From: an uncultured Thiodictyon sp. | GTDB taxonomy: Bacteria > Pseudomonadota > Gammaproteobacteria > Chromatiales > Chromatiaceae | DNA length: 64,000 nt | Direction of reading: 5' to 3' | Assembly: GCA_903837595.1 (NCBI GenBank) | Contig: CAILVI010000387.1 | Span: 21,935 to 85,934 of the forward strand | Notes under the pieces: generated by a model | Databases searched by the model: none | What the model saw: only the letters and a program-made list of their open reading frames with translations | Told to the model about the DNA's origin: nothing | Part shown: piece after piece, positions 52,205 to 61,084 of the stretch | Numbering within the stretch: position 1 is the first letter of the stretch | Layout: each line of letters begins with the position of its first letter | Translations under genes and position numbers: made by a program

Positions 52205-52319
52205 GCCCCACGCCCGCCGACGACCACCGCCTGATCACCCGGAGCAACGGGTCTGCGGTGGCAGGCCTGCCCGATGACCACCAATCGGCCGCGCGGATCG
52301 CGCCCGCAGGCGATGGACC

Positions 52320-52790
52320 CTAGTACACGAATCCCAGCGCGGTGCGCAGCGTGACGGCGTCGCCGATGAAGCGGACGGACGTGATGGTCCCGTCCACCGA
52401 CTCCATCAGGGTCACCTTGCCCGGGGCGCGTGGCAGCATGGCCGTCTCAGCAGCGGTTCGCCCCAGCAACATCGGGTATGGCCGTTTACGCATCTTTGGC
52501 AGCGCGAAGGCCGCGGCCACCAGCCCCGGCATCCCGCTGATGTCGGCGACGTAGCGTACCTTTGCGGCGTCGAGTGTCTGTGCGGTCTGGCCGTCGAGTG
52601 CGGTCTCGACCACTGCCGAGGGCGTGCGTTCGGCGGCGAAGATCAGGTAGTGTGTGCCGGGTGTGACGGTCTGAGGTGCATCATGCTGGTCCTTCAGGGT
52701 CAGGACGGGCAGGGGGGAACCGACCTGCAGCGTGGCAGCGGCGAGGAGTGCGGAGAACAGGAGTAGGGAGATAAGAACGGCGGTTTTCAT
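52320..52790 (-). CDS. Exported thioredoxin-fold-like protein, no active-site Cys
   Basis: 156 residues with signal peptide (VLISLLLFSALLAAAT). The mature start VGSPLPVLTLKDQHDAPQTV resembles the opening of YtfJ/AhpC-like thioredoxin folds (xGxxxPxxxLxDQ), followed by HYLIFAAERTPSA and LLGRTAAETAMLP. There is no CxxC and no cysteine at all, so it is not a redox enzyme. Probably a periplasmic protein of unknown role. Confidence 0.65.
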   Translation of the reverse strand: MKTAVLISLLLFSALLAAATLQVGSPLPVLTLKDQHDAPQTVTPGTHYLIFAAERTPSAVVETALDGQTAQTLDAAKVRYVADISGMPGLVAAAFALPKMRKRPYPMLLGRTAAETAMLPRAPGKVTLMESVDGTITSVRFIGDAVTLRTALGFVY

Positions 52791-52994
52791 GGAATAGGCT
52801 CTGCTGCTGTGGTCGTGCTGGTGACTCTACAGCGAATATGATGTCGTCGGCATCGCGCGCAAACCACAGCAATTTGGGATCAGCCGCCACGGGGTCGCTT
52901 GCTTGCACCGCCATGCGCTACCACGTCCGTGAAACCAAGCAAGGTTGGCGATCCTGCACCGTGGTTATGGGTATCCACCACGACGGAGCCACTC

Positions 52995-53253
52995 ATGATT
53001 GCACCAACCGCCGGCCGTCTCCTGCTCAGCTATCTGGGGCTGGTGCAATTTCTGTTTCTGCTGACCTGGGCGGTTTACGCGATCTTTCTCGGCGATCTAC
53101 TCGTGAGGCTCGGCTTGCCGAAGGAGTTCGCGCCGCGTCGGCTCCTTCTCCGCGCACCTCATCCTGCCGTTGGCGGCGCCGCTGTGGGGAACTGGGGCGC
53201 TGCTGTGCCTGACCTGGCTGCGGGCGCCATCCGGTGCGTCGTCCCTGACCTGA
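52995..53253 (+). pseudogene. Two-helix membrane protein with frameshift
   Basis: ATG 52995 with GGAG upstream gives MIAPTAGRLLLSYLGLVQFLF, a first membrane helix, then ...LVRLGLPKEFAP. Near 53130-53150 a frame change is needed to continue as HLILPLAAPLWGTGALLCLTW, a second helix, ending TGA at 53253. Without it the frame runs on as Pro/Ala/Gly-rich noise to 53273. Probably one indel has broken a small inner-membrane protein of about 86 residues. Confidence 0.55.
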
Positions 53254-53309
53254 GTGTCATCCTGGCGGCATGAGCGTAGGTGTGCGCGCGATGGCGGATC
53301 GCCCTGCGG

Positions 53310-53663
53310 TTATCCGTTGCAGTTTGCCATACAGAGAGTCTGTTGCGTCTCGCAATTTATCGTGCAGTGTTCTTGCATTGCGGCACAATTCTCTAAGCAT
53401 TGAATATCCCCCAACATGCACGACTCGGTGCACTGCGCTTCGATCGGGATGCAATTGCCCGCGCACTGCCTTTGCCGGGCGGCGCATTTTCCCGTGCACG
53501 CGCGGAACAAGTCCGAGTTAGCTGCGAGGACCAGGCGTCCGGCGTGATGCGTTTTTTCCGCGTAGCCTTGGTACGCTGTATCGAAATTACCCGTATCGTT
53601 CCCGGCGATAACGATGGCGGAAAACAGCGCAAATAGGACAGTTGACAGAACGATACGCTTCAT
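53310..53663 (-). CDS. Secreted protein with six CxxxC hendecad repeats
   Basis: 117 residues. A signal peptide (MKRIVLSTVLFALFSAIVIAG) is followed by about 33 cysteine-free residues. From residue 56 all twelve cysteines fall in six units of C-x3-C-x6: Cys 56/60, 67/71, 78/82, 89/93, 100/104 and 111/115, an exact 11-residue period with no exception. Units read CTGKC, CAGNC, CTESC, CLENC, CTINC and CMANC. If helical, an 11-residue period keeps all cysteines on one face. This could be a Cu(I)-binding or disulfide-stapled helical array; the family is not recognised. It lies downstream of the NB-ARC gene on the same strand. Confidence 0.8.
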   Translation of the reverse strand: MKRIVLSTVLFALFSAIVIAGNDTGNFDTAYQGYAEKTHHAGRLVLAANSDLFRACTGKCAARQRQCAGNCIPIEAQCTESCMLGDIQCLENCAAMQEHCTINCETQQTLCMANCNG

Positions 53664-53729
53664 GGGTTGCTTGCGTCACTTGGTGAATGAGTACCTAGGA
53701 TACGCCTGGCAGGCTAAAAAGCGAGGGGT

Positions 53730-53769
53730 CCAGGCTCAGGTGCTTGGTGAAAAAGGCCGTTGAGCCTGG
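53730..53769. promoter_or_regulatory. 9-bp dyad before the CxxxC protein gene
   Basis: CCAGGCTCA (53730-53738) and TGAGCCTGG (53761-53769) are perfect inverted repeats with a 22-nt spacer. The dyad lies between the stop of the NB-ARC gene and the start of the cysteine-rich gene (both minus). It may terminate the first or regulate the second. Confidence 0.45.
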
Positions 53770-53798
53770 TGTCTCTTGGTCCCTAAGGCCGCCGATGG

Positions 53799-55976
53799 CT
53801 ATTTTCGTGGCTTTGCCTTCTTGGCGGTGCCGCCCTTCTTGAACGAGGGGATACGAAACCCGGGACGTTTGATCCGGCTGAGGAGTTGGGCCGCGTTCAG
53901 GGTCTGCGGGTGCTTGGCGCCGAGGAGTTGCCGGAAGAGGTCGTAGGCGGCCTGGGCCTGCGAATAGGCTTCGTTGGTCTTGCCGAGCTTCAACAGATAG
54001 CCCGCGGTGGTTTGCAGACCCCTGGCCGTGGCGGGGTGTCGCAGGCCGAACAGTTCGTGGTAGATGGCAAGCCCCTGTTGGGCCAGATCCAGGGCGTGCT
54101 GCTGCTCGCCCTGCGCGCTCAAGTAGGTGGCCATGGTGTTGAGGCTGATTGCCGTGTCGGGGTGCCGGTCGCCGAAGAGGCTGCGGTGGATGGTCAGGGC
54201 CTCCCCGGCCAGTTCCAGTGCCCGCTGCGGCTCGCCCAGGGCATTAGTGAAATAGGCGACGCTCGCCAGCGACGCGGCGGTCGCTGGATGGTTGTCGCCG
54301 TAGAGGTCGCGGTGGATGGCCAGCGCCTGGCTTGCCATGTCCAGGGCGTGTTGCTGGTTGCCGAGGTTATAGGTGTAGGTGGCGATGTTGCTCAGCGACA
54401 CGGCGGTGTCGGGATGCCGCTCGCCATGGAGTGCGCGGCGGATGGCGAGCGACTGCTCGGTCAGTTCCAGGGCGCGCAACGGGTCGCCGAGCATGTCGGC
54501 GTAGTGGGCACAATTGGCGAGCGACCTGGCCGTATCCGGATGCTCATCACCATAGAGCCCACGGCGCAGCGTGAGTGCCTGCTGCACCTCTTGCTGTGCG
54601 CGCTTCGACTCCCCGAGCGCGTCCAGCGCGAAGGCCAGGTCATGGTGCAGGCAGGCCAGCAGTGCCTGGTCATCACACCCGTGCTGTTTGTGTTCGGCCA
54701 GTCCCTGTTCAAGCAGCCGCCGGACCTCCTCCGGCTGGCCGCGCTGCAAGGGCACATAGATTCCAAGCCAGCTGAGCCGGGTGGCAAGCGTTGGTGCACA
54801 TTGCACGGCGTGCTTATGCCATTCACGCAGATGGTCCAGCTCGGCCTCGAAGCGCGGCAGCTGTTGCGGGTCATCAAGCAGGGGGCTGAACCAGGCAATG
54901 ATCCGCGCGCACTGTTGCGCCGCCCAGTCGGGCCGATCGGCGATCGGCGCCTGCTCGCGGCGGGACTGCGCGACCCGCCGGTGCAGGGCATAACGGTCGG
55001 TCCCCGGCACCGGCCGGAGGATGGCGAGCTGCGTGCCGAGCTCCAGCGCGGCGGTGAGTTCGGCGCCGTCTGCGGCTCCCACCATCGCGACCAGCAGGTC
55101 GCGACCCATGGGTGCCGGAGCACTCCAGGCGAGCACGTCCAGGACGGCCGGCAAGAGCGGCTGCTTGGCGCAGCCCTCCATCCCGATGCGCAGGACGCAA
55201 TCCAGAACCGCCCCGTGCCCGCTGTCCTGGCGTAGCCGTTGGAGAGAGTCCTGGAACCGCATCGCGCCATGCGCCAGCTGGGCGCCGGCCAGTTCCAAGG
55301 CCAGCGGCAGGCCGTCCAGGGTGCGGGCAATCTCGCGGGCGGCGGTGAGTTCCGCGTCGCCATCCGGGGCGCGGCCGGCCGTCTGGATCAGTAGCCGCAG
55401 GGCTGCCGCCGGGTCCAGTCGATCGATGACGACCGCCGTGAACTGCGGTTGCCCGGTGTGGCTGGTAATCAGGATCTGTGTCGTCGTGGCCGGCTCGGGC
55501 AGGTAGTCGCGCAGCGCCGCCGGGTCTTGCACGTTGTCGAAGACGATCAAGCAGTCCGCGACGCTGCGCAGCCGGTGGCGGGTGATCTCCAGGACGTAAC
55601 GGCGTTCGGACTCGGGCGCGATCCAGCCGGCCTTGACCGCCAGGTCCGCGAGTTGGGCCTCTAGGTCCCCATCGGCAGATAGCCAGATGACGCCGTTGGG
55701 ATACTGATCCCGATAGCGATAGGCGTACTCCACGGCCGTCTGGGTCTTGCCCAGGCCGCAGAGGTCGGATGCCGCCGGCTGGGTGATGTTGGTCCGGCGC
55801 CTGGCGCTGAGCTGTTGCCGCACTTCTTCCAGCACCGTCTCCTGGCCGATGAACCGATCGCCCAGCTGCCGGTAGGGGACCGAAAAGACCGGCCGGCGCG
55901 GATCGTAGTCGGCGACGCCCTCGGGAGCCGCATCAGGGGTGAGATCGGTCGGGTTGGTGCTGTGGTCTACGGTCAT
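53799..55976 (-). CDS. STAND/NB-ARC NTPase with kinesin-light-chain-type TPRs
   Basis: 725 residues. The NTPase starts after RFIGQETVLEEVRQQL. The P-loop reads DLCGLGKTQTA (71-81): the first Gly of GxxxxGKT is Asp71, and a Gly in the middle is Cys, although GKT is intact. Walker B is CLIVFDNVQDP. Next come a winged-helix-like arm (LPLALELAGAQLAHG) and, from about 430 to 700, at least five 42-residue TPRs of the kinesin light chain type (GDEHPDTARSLANCA, GERHPDTAVSLSNIA, GDNHPATAASLASVA, GDRHPDTAISLNTMA). The tail is Lys/Pro-rich and basic. Such proteins are sensor switches, often in signalling or phage defence. No effector domain is visible. Confidence 0.87.
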   Translation of the reverse strand: MTVDHSTNPTDLTPDAAPEGVADYDPRRPVFSVPYRQLGDRFIGQETVLEEVRQQLSARRRTNITQPAASDLCGLGKTQTAVEYAYRYRDQYPNGVIWLSADGDLEAQLADLAVKAGWIAPESERRYVLEITRHRLRSVADCLIVFDNVQDPAALRDYLPEPATTTQILITSHTGQPQFTAVVIDRLDPAAALRLLIQTAGRAPDGDAELTAAREIARTLDGLPLALELAGAQLAHGAMRFQDSLQRLRQDSGHGAVLDCVLRIGMEGCAKQPLLPAVLDVLAWSAPAPMGRDLLVAMVGAADGAELTAALELGTQLAILRPVPGTDRYALHRRVAQSRREQAPIADRPDWAAQQCARIIAWFSPLLDDPQQLPRFEAELDHLREWHKHAVQCAPTLATRLSWLGIYVPLQRGQPEEVRRLLEQGLAEHKQHGCDDQALLACLHHDLAFALDALGESKRAQQEVQQALTLRRGLYGDEHPDTARSLANCAHYADMLGDPLRALELTEQSLAIRRALHGERHPDTAVSLSNIATYTYNLGNQQHALDMASQALAIHRDLYGDNHPATAASLASVAYFTNALGEPQRALELAGEALTIHRSLFGDRHPDTAISLNTMATYLSAQGEQQHALDLAQQGLAIYHELFGLRHPATARGLQTTAGYLLKLGKTNEAYSQAQAAYDLFRQLLGAKHPQTLNAAQLLSRIKRPGFRIPSFKKGGTAKKAKPRK

Positions 55977-56058
55977 TCTTCAACTCCAGGCGGATTGGCG
56001 CGGGCAGTATAGTGAATTTTCTTGCGACACCGCGCCTGCGGTGTCCCGCCCTCCACAC

Positions 56059-57036
56059 TTAAGCGAGTTTCGGATCTCTGGACGATGCGACCCGACACGC
56101 CTGGGGCCGCCGTTGCGCCGCGACGCGGCCGCTACGACGTGCTTGCGACCGGCGGCGCAGCCAGGAATAGAGCCCCGTGACCGTGACTCCCATCAGGGCC
56201 AGGGCGGACACCAGATTGAGCACACCCGACCAGGCGCCGGCCCAGGTGCCTTCGTGCACCTCGTCCACCCAGCCGGGCTCCCCGGTGAGCGCGACCTGGC
56301 CGTTGGCCTGCACCACATGGAGCCGCTCGCCCGCGGATGACGTCGTCTTGACCATGGCAGCGCCTGCCTGAAAGCGCCGTGCCATGAGGATGGTGCCGTC
56401 GGCGGGCAGCGGCACGGCCTGGATCGCCTGCGCCAGTGAGATCGGCTCACCGGGTGCGAGTGCGGGTAACGCCGGCTTACCCACATGCAACGTCATCAGC
56501 AGTCCGGTCACCGGCAGCAACGCGAGCAGCGGCAACGCGAACCAGCCCATGCCACGGTGCCAGCCGCCGAGGGTGTTGCGCAATTTGGGCAGGCCAAACA
56601 CGAGTCCGGCGGCCAGGATGGCGACCAGGGCATAGGTGGCGATCTCCACCAGCAGGCCCGCACCGATCAGCAGATTCTTGTGCAGACTCAGCGCCACGGC
56701 GAACAGGTCGAAGTCCTGGCTGGCGGGGGCGGCCCGCGTCGCGACCTCGAAGGTGCCCGCCACGGCCGGGTCTTTGGACTTCAGGCTGATGGATCGGCCA
56801 TCGGCCGAGAGACTCACCGCGGCGGCCCGGCCGGCCGGATCGATGGCGTCGAGCGCCGCGGCGACCGCGGTGACGCTGGGTCGGGCGGACTGCTGCGCGG
56901 CGCTGCCGGCGCCCAGGATCGGCTTGAATGCGAGGATGGCCCCGGAGAGCAGGATGAGCAGAAAGACCGGGGCCAGCCCGAGGGCCAGCCAGCGGTGAGC
57001 GATCAAGAGCGGGCGCTTGAGTTGTTTCGGAAACAT
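56059..57036 (-). CDS. PepSY-type membrane protein
   Basis: 325 residues. The PepSY-associated helix opening is clear: RPLLIAHRWLALGLAPVFLLILLSG (described as one helix with HRW), followed by a periplasmic PepSY-like segment (AVSLSADGRSISLKSKDP), SLHKNLLIG, two more helix pairs (GGWHRGMGWFALPLLALLPVTGLLM and VLNLVSALALMGVTVTGLYSWL) and WVDEVHEGTWAG. Conserved His in HRW, LHKNL, GWHRGMGW and VHEGTW suggest heme or metal handling, as in PepSY proteins linked to ferric-siderophore reduction. It is divergent from cpxRA over a CpxR box. Confidence 0.85.
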   Translation of the reverse strand: MFPKQLKRPLLIAHRWLALGLAPVFLLILLSGAILAFKPILGAGSAAQQSARPSVTAVAAALDAIDPAGRAAAVSLSADGRSISLKSKDPAVAGTFEVATRAAPASQDFDLFAVALSLHKNLLIGAGLLVEIATYALVAILAAGLVFGLPKLRNTLGGWHRGMGWFALPLLALLPVTGLLMTLHVGKPALPALAPGEPISLAQAIQAVPLPADGTILMARRFQAGAAMVKTTSSAGERLHVVQANGQVALTGEPGWVDEVHEGTWAGAWSGVLNLVSALALMGVTVTGLYSWLRRRSQARRSGRVAAQRRPQACRVASSRDPKLA

Positions 57037-57133
57037 GGTGTGGGTCCTCGGCAGAATTGAACAGGGGCTCCCGCGATCGTGGCGGGATGCTGTTACCTTA
57101 GCCGGGGGGCGCGTTAATCCGGGTTAGTCTTGT

Positions 57134-57148
57134 GTAAAATCAGGTAAA
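57134..57148 (+). promoter_or_regulatory. CpxR box
   Basis: GTAAA-ATCAG-GTAAA matches the CpxR consensus GTAAA-N5-GTAAA exactly. It lies in the 201-bp gap between the PepSY gene (-) and cpxR (+), 90 bp before the cpxR start. It could control both, giving autoregulation of cpxRA. A further AGGTTAAAG lies 14 bp downstream. Confidence 0.75.
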
Positions 57149-57237
57149 GATGTGCAAGAACAGGTTAAAGCCCTTGGTTTTCAAGCACGGATCGCGATGA
57201 TGGTCGACTTGTATGGCAACTGCAGCGGGTGGCGGCG

Positions 57238-57933
57238 ATGACGCAGGTTCTATTGGTCGATGACGACCTCGAGCTGGGCGAGATGTTGAAGGAATATCTC
57301 GACCGCGAGGGCCTCACCGCGACGGCCGTGCAGGACGGGGAGACCGGCGTGCGTCATGCCCTCTCCGGCGACTATGCACTCGTGGTGCTGGACGTGATGA
57401 TGCCGGGGTGCAACGGAATCGAGGCGCTGCGCCGCATCCGTGCACAAGACCGGCGGCTGCCGGTCCTGATGCTCACGGCCAGGGGCGACGACGTGGACCG
57501 CATCGTCGGCCTGGAGCTGGGCGCCGACGACTATGTGCCCAAACCCTGCACCCCACGTGAACTGGTGGCGCGCATCCGGGCCATCTTGCGGCGCACCCAG
57601 GGGCCGGAGCCGGCCAGTGCCTCGTCAGGCCCCTTGACGGCCGGGGGGGCACTGACGCTGTGGCCGGAACGCCGCGGCGTGGAGTGGCAGGGCGAGCCAC
57701 TCGAACTCACCAGTACCGAGTTCAATCTGCTGGAGGTGCTGCTGCGTCATGCCGGTCGGGTGGTGAGCAAGCAGGAGCTCTCGCAGCAAGCCCTGGGCCG
57801 CCCGTTGGCCCGTTACGACCGCGGTATCGATGTGCACCTGAGCAGCATTCGGCACAAGCTCGGACTGGACGGCGAGGGGCGTTCGCCGATTCAGACGGTG
57901 CGCGGCCTGGGTTACCAGTTGGTGCGGGAATGA
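57238..57933 (+). CDS. cpxR: CpxR-like response regulator
   Basis: 231 residues from ATG 57238 (a GTG at 57229 is possible). The receiver has QVLLVDDDLELGEMLKEYL, phospho-acceptor Asp52 in VVLDVMMPG, VLMLTARG and GADDYVPKP, nearly the CpxR text. The C-terminal OmpR-type winged helix includes LELTSTEFNLLEVLL, VVSKQELSQQALGR and RGIDVHLSSIRHKLG. It is translationally coupled to the kinase (ATGA). The regulon likely includes the PepSY gene. Confidence 0.92.
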   Translation: MTQVLLVDDDLELGEMLKEYLDREGLTATAVQDGETGVRHALSGDYALVVLDVMMPGCNGIEALRRIRAQDRRLPVLMLTARGDDVDRIVGLELGADDYVPKPCTPRELVARIRAILRRTQGPEPASASSGPLTAGGALTLWPERRGVEWQGEPLELTSTEFNLLEVLLRHAGRVVSKQELSQQALGRPLARYDRGIDVHLSSIRHKLGLDGEGRSPIQTVRGLGYQLVRE

Positions 57934-59270
57934 AGGGCATGGGGCGGCTGTTCTGGAAATTCTTCCTCGCCTTCTGGCTGGCGCTGCTCGTGGCCAGCCT
58001 GGGCGTGGGCACCGCCGTCTGGCTCCACCAGCAGGCGCTCGCGACGAGCGGGCAGGAGTTGGCGGGCGGGGGCCGCGCGGCCTTTCTGGTGTCGGCCGCC
58101 GCCAACGTCTTCCGGCATGGCGGCCGTCCGGCGTTGCGCGATTTCCTGGATGAATCGCGCGCCCTGCAGGCGGGCGCCCATGTCTATGTGGTCGATGAGG
58201 CCGGGCAGGAACTGCTGGGGCGGACGGTCCCCCTGGACTTGCTGGCGCAGGCCCGCACGCTGGCGCAAGCGGATCGGGAACCGCGGATTGCCCGACTGGA
58301 ACGGGTGGCGGACCACGACTATCTGTTTTTCCTGCCTGCCGATGGCCATGAGCCGCTCCATCACATGCCGCTCGCGCTTCCGATTGGCATCGGCATCCTG
58401 GCGAGCCTCGCCTTCAGCGCCTGGCTCGCCTGGTATCTGTCGACCCCGATGCGCCACCTGCGCGGTGCCTTCGACGCCGCGGCGGCGGGTAGCCTCGACA
58501 CGCGCATCGGCCCGCAGATGGGGCGGCGGCGCGACGAAATCGCCGATCTCGGGCGCGATTTCGACCGCATGGCCGGGCAGTTACAGGCCCTGGTCAGTTC
58601 GCAGCGACGGTTGTTGCACGACGTCTCCCACGAGCTGCGGTCGCCCTTGGCGCGCCTGGAGGCCGCCATCGGCCTGGCACGGCAGCGCCCGGGGCAACTC
58701 GATGACACGCTCGATCGCATCGAACGCGAGGCGGTGCGACTCGATCAACTGGTCGGAGAGCTGCTGACCCTGTCACGGATGCAGGCGGGGATGGCGCGGG
58801 CCGCGGACGAGGCGGTCGACTTGGTCGAACTGCTGCGCGCGGTGGCCGACGATGCCCGGTTCGAGGCGCAGGCGTCCGGGCGTGAGGTCCGGTTCGTCGG
58901 TGAGGGCGAGGCGCTGGTCAACGCGAACGTCGAGCTCCTGCACCGCGCGCTGGAGAACGTGGTCCGCAATGCGGTCAAGTTCACGGGCGAAGGGAGCGCG
59001 GTCGAGGTGGAAATTACCCGGCAGCCCGACCACAGCCGGCTGTTGGTGACCGTCTCAGACCGTGGCCCCGGCGTTCCCGAAGGAGAGTTGCAGGCCATCT
59101 TTGAACCATTCTTCCGCAGTGAAACCAGGGCCAAGACCGCCGGCTTTGGCCTGGGGCTCGCCATCGCCCGGCGGGCCATCGAGACGCATGGCGGGACCAT
59201 TCGCGCCCGCAACCGCCCCGGCGGCGGGTTGCAGGTCGAGATCGTCCTGCCGGTGGCGGCTTCCGGCTGA
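57930..59270 (+). CDS. cpxA: CpxA-like sensor histidine kinase
   Basis: 446 residues from the ATG overlapping the cpxR stop. Two membrane helices (about 8-33 and 150-170) bound a periplasmic sensor of about 115 residues. HAMP follows (STPMRHLRGAFDAAAAGSL). The H-box is HDVSHELRSPLARLE with His234. ATPase boxes are ENVVRNAVKF, DRGPGVPE, and FGLGLAIARRAIETHGG. The arrangement and the H-box text match CpxA, which senses envelope stress. Confidence 0.92.
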   Translation: MKGMGRLFWKFFLAFWLALLVASLGVGTAVWLHQQALATSGQELAGGGRAAFLVSAAANVFRHGGRPALRDFLDESRALQAGAHVYVVDEAGQELLGRTVPLDLLAQARTLAQADREPRIARLERVADHDYLFFLPADGHEPLHHMPLALPIGIGILASLAFSAWLAWYLSTPMRHLRGAFDAAAAGSLDTRIGPQMGRRRDEIADLGRDFDRMAGQLQALVSSQRRLLHDVSHELRSPLARLEAAIGLARQRPGQLDDTLDRIEREAVRLDQLVGELLTLSRMQAGMARAADEAVDLVELLRAVADDARFEAQASGREVRFVGEGEALVNANVELLHRALENVVRNAVKFTGEGSAVEVEITRQPDHSRLLVTVSDRGPGVPEGELQAIFEPFFRSETRAKTAGFGLGLAIARRAIETHGGTIRARNRPGGGLQVEIVLPVAASG

Positions 59271-59567
59271 ATACGGACGCTGAGGCGGGGCATGACTGGG
59301 CCGCCCAAGGTACAAGCGCTATCGAACGACTGGCCTTTCCGGTGTGGCCCACATGGCGTAGTTTTTGCTTATATCAGTTCTTTGCCGCGGCTGTGGGACA
59401 AACGCCCCGGCCGTTCATCGGAACGGGATTTTCACGCGTGATACAGTTTCTTGATCGATCGGGTACGACCGCACGGCCGGCACCCGCAGCACCCTATTGT
59501 CCGGGCACGGCCCGGCCCGCGGTGCGCCCCCTCACCCATGGCCCCCAGGCCGGACGCGGGGTGTTCA

Positions 59568-61031
59568 ATGCCGCCTGAGTACCGGGGACTGCTCGGCATC
59601 CTGGCCGGGCTTGCGCTCCTGATCTGGCTCGCCTATCGGGGGTGGAGCGTCCTGCTGGTGGGCCCCGCGGCGGCCTTGCTGGCCGCGGCCTTCTCCGGTG
59701 CGCCCTTGCTCGCCAGCTGGACCCAGACCTTCATGGAGGGCGCCGCCGGCTTTGTCGCCAAGTTCTTTCCGATCTTCCTACTCGGCGCGATCTTCGGCAA
59801 GCTGATGGACGACAGCGGCTCGGCGCTTGCTATCGCCCGCACCCTGACCGATCGGCTGGGGCGCGACCGCACCATCCTGGCCGTCGTGCTGGCCTGCGCC
59901 CTGCTGACCTATGGCGGGGTGAGCCTGTTCGTGGTCGCCTTCGTGGTGGTCCCGGTGGCGGTGGCCCTGTTTCGCCAGGCGAATATTCCCCATCGCCTGA
60001 TCCCGGCCACGGTGGCGCTGGGCGCCTTCACCTTTACCATGACCGCGATGCCCGGCACGCCGTCGATCCAAAACGCGATCCCGATGCCCTATTTCGGCAC
60101 CACCCCCTTTGCCGCGCCCGGCTTGGGGCTGATCGCCGCCGCGATCATGCTGGGCTTCGGCCTCTGGCGGTTGGGCCGGGTCGCGGCCAGGGCGCGCCGC
60201 CGGGGTGAGGGCTATGGTCCGAACGGGAGCCACGCGGTCGGTGCCGGGGATCAATTGGCGCGCGAGCGGGTGACTACGACCGACACCTTCGACCTGGCCG
60301 AGTCCGCCCGCGGCCACCAGAGCGCGCACCTGCCCCCGTTCTGGCTGGCGGTTCTGCCGATGCTGGTGGTGGTGGCCGTCAATCTGACGATGAGCCTGGT
60401 GGTGTTGCCGCGGCTCGCGACCGGATTCCTGGCCGAGAAGCGCTGGGGGGCGACCTCGTTGGCGTCCGTCGGCGGCATCTGGGCCGTGGCGAGCGCGCTC
60501 CTGGTCGCGATCCTGGTGCTGATCCTGGTCAATCGGCGACGCCTGCCCGCGCTGCGCAAGAGCGTTAACGCCGGTGCCAACGCCTCGGTGCTGCCGGCGC
60601 TCAATACCGCCAGCGTCGTCGGCTTCGGTGCCGTGATCGCCGCGCTGCCGGCCTTTGCCTTGATCAGCAAGGCCTTTCTGGCGGTGGGCGGGGGACCTTT
60701 GGTATCGCTGGCGGTCGCCACCAACGCCATCGCCGGCATCACCGGCTCCGCGGTGGGCGGCCTGATGATCAGTCTGCAGGCCCTGGGCCCGACCTACGTG
60801 CACCTGGCCGCGCAGGCGGGGATCGCGCCCGAACTGATGCACCGGGTGGCCGCCATCGCCGCGGGTGGGCTCTCCAGCCTGCCGCATAACGGGGCCGTGG
60901 TGACCCTGCTGGCGATCAGCGGCGCCACCCACCGCGGCAGTTATCGCGATGTGGCCATCGTGATGCTGATCGGGAACCTGCTGGCGCTGACCACCATCAT
61001 CGGGCTGGGGCTCGTCTTCGGCGCGTTCTGA
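59568..61031 (+). CDS. GntP-family proton symporter
   Basis: 487 residues from ATG 59568. The protein has about 12 hydrophobic helices and family text such as FFPIFLLGAIFGKLMDDSGSA (in parts), YGGVSLFVVAFVVVP, TMTAMPGTPSIQNAIP, ITGSAVGGLMISLQ and LSSLPHNGAVVTLL. GntP carriers import gluconate or related acids; the members with this PGTPSIQN stretch include butyrate/hydroxy-acid-type transporters. It is 297 bp after cpxA with no recognisable promoter. The substrate is not known. Confidence 0.88.
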   Translation: MPPEYRGLLGILAGLALLIWLAYRGWSVLLVGPAAALLAAAFSGAPLLASWTQTFMEGAAGFVAKFFPIFLLGAIFGKLMDDSGSALAIARTLTDRLGRDRTILAVVLACALLTYGGVSLFVVAFVVVPVAVALFRQANIPHRLIPATVALGAFTFTMTAMPGTPSIQNAIPMPYFGTTPFAAPGLGLIAAAIMLGFGLWRLGRVAARARRRGEGYGPNGSHAVGAGDQLARERVTTTDTFDLAESARGHQSAHLPPFWLAVLPMLVVVAVNLTMSLVVLPRLATGFLAEKRWGATSLASVGGIWAVASALLVAILVLILVNRRRLPALRKSVNAGANASVLPALNTASVVGFGAVIAALPAFALISKAFLAVGGGPLVSLAVATNAIAGITGSAVGGLMISLQALGPTYVHLAAQAGIAPELMHRVAAIAAGGLSSLPHNGAVVTLLAISGATHRGSYRDVAIVMLIGNLLALTTIIGLGLVFGAF

Positions 61032-61084
61032 GCGATCGGCCGGGCGGTGGGTGCCTGCGTGCCGCCGGCCGACGCCTGTCGGCT

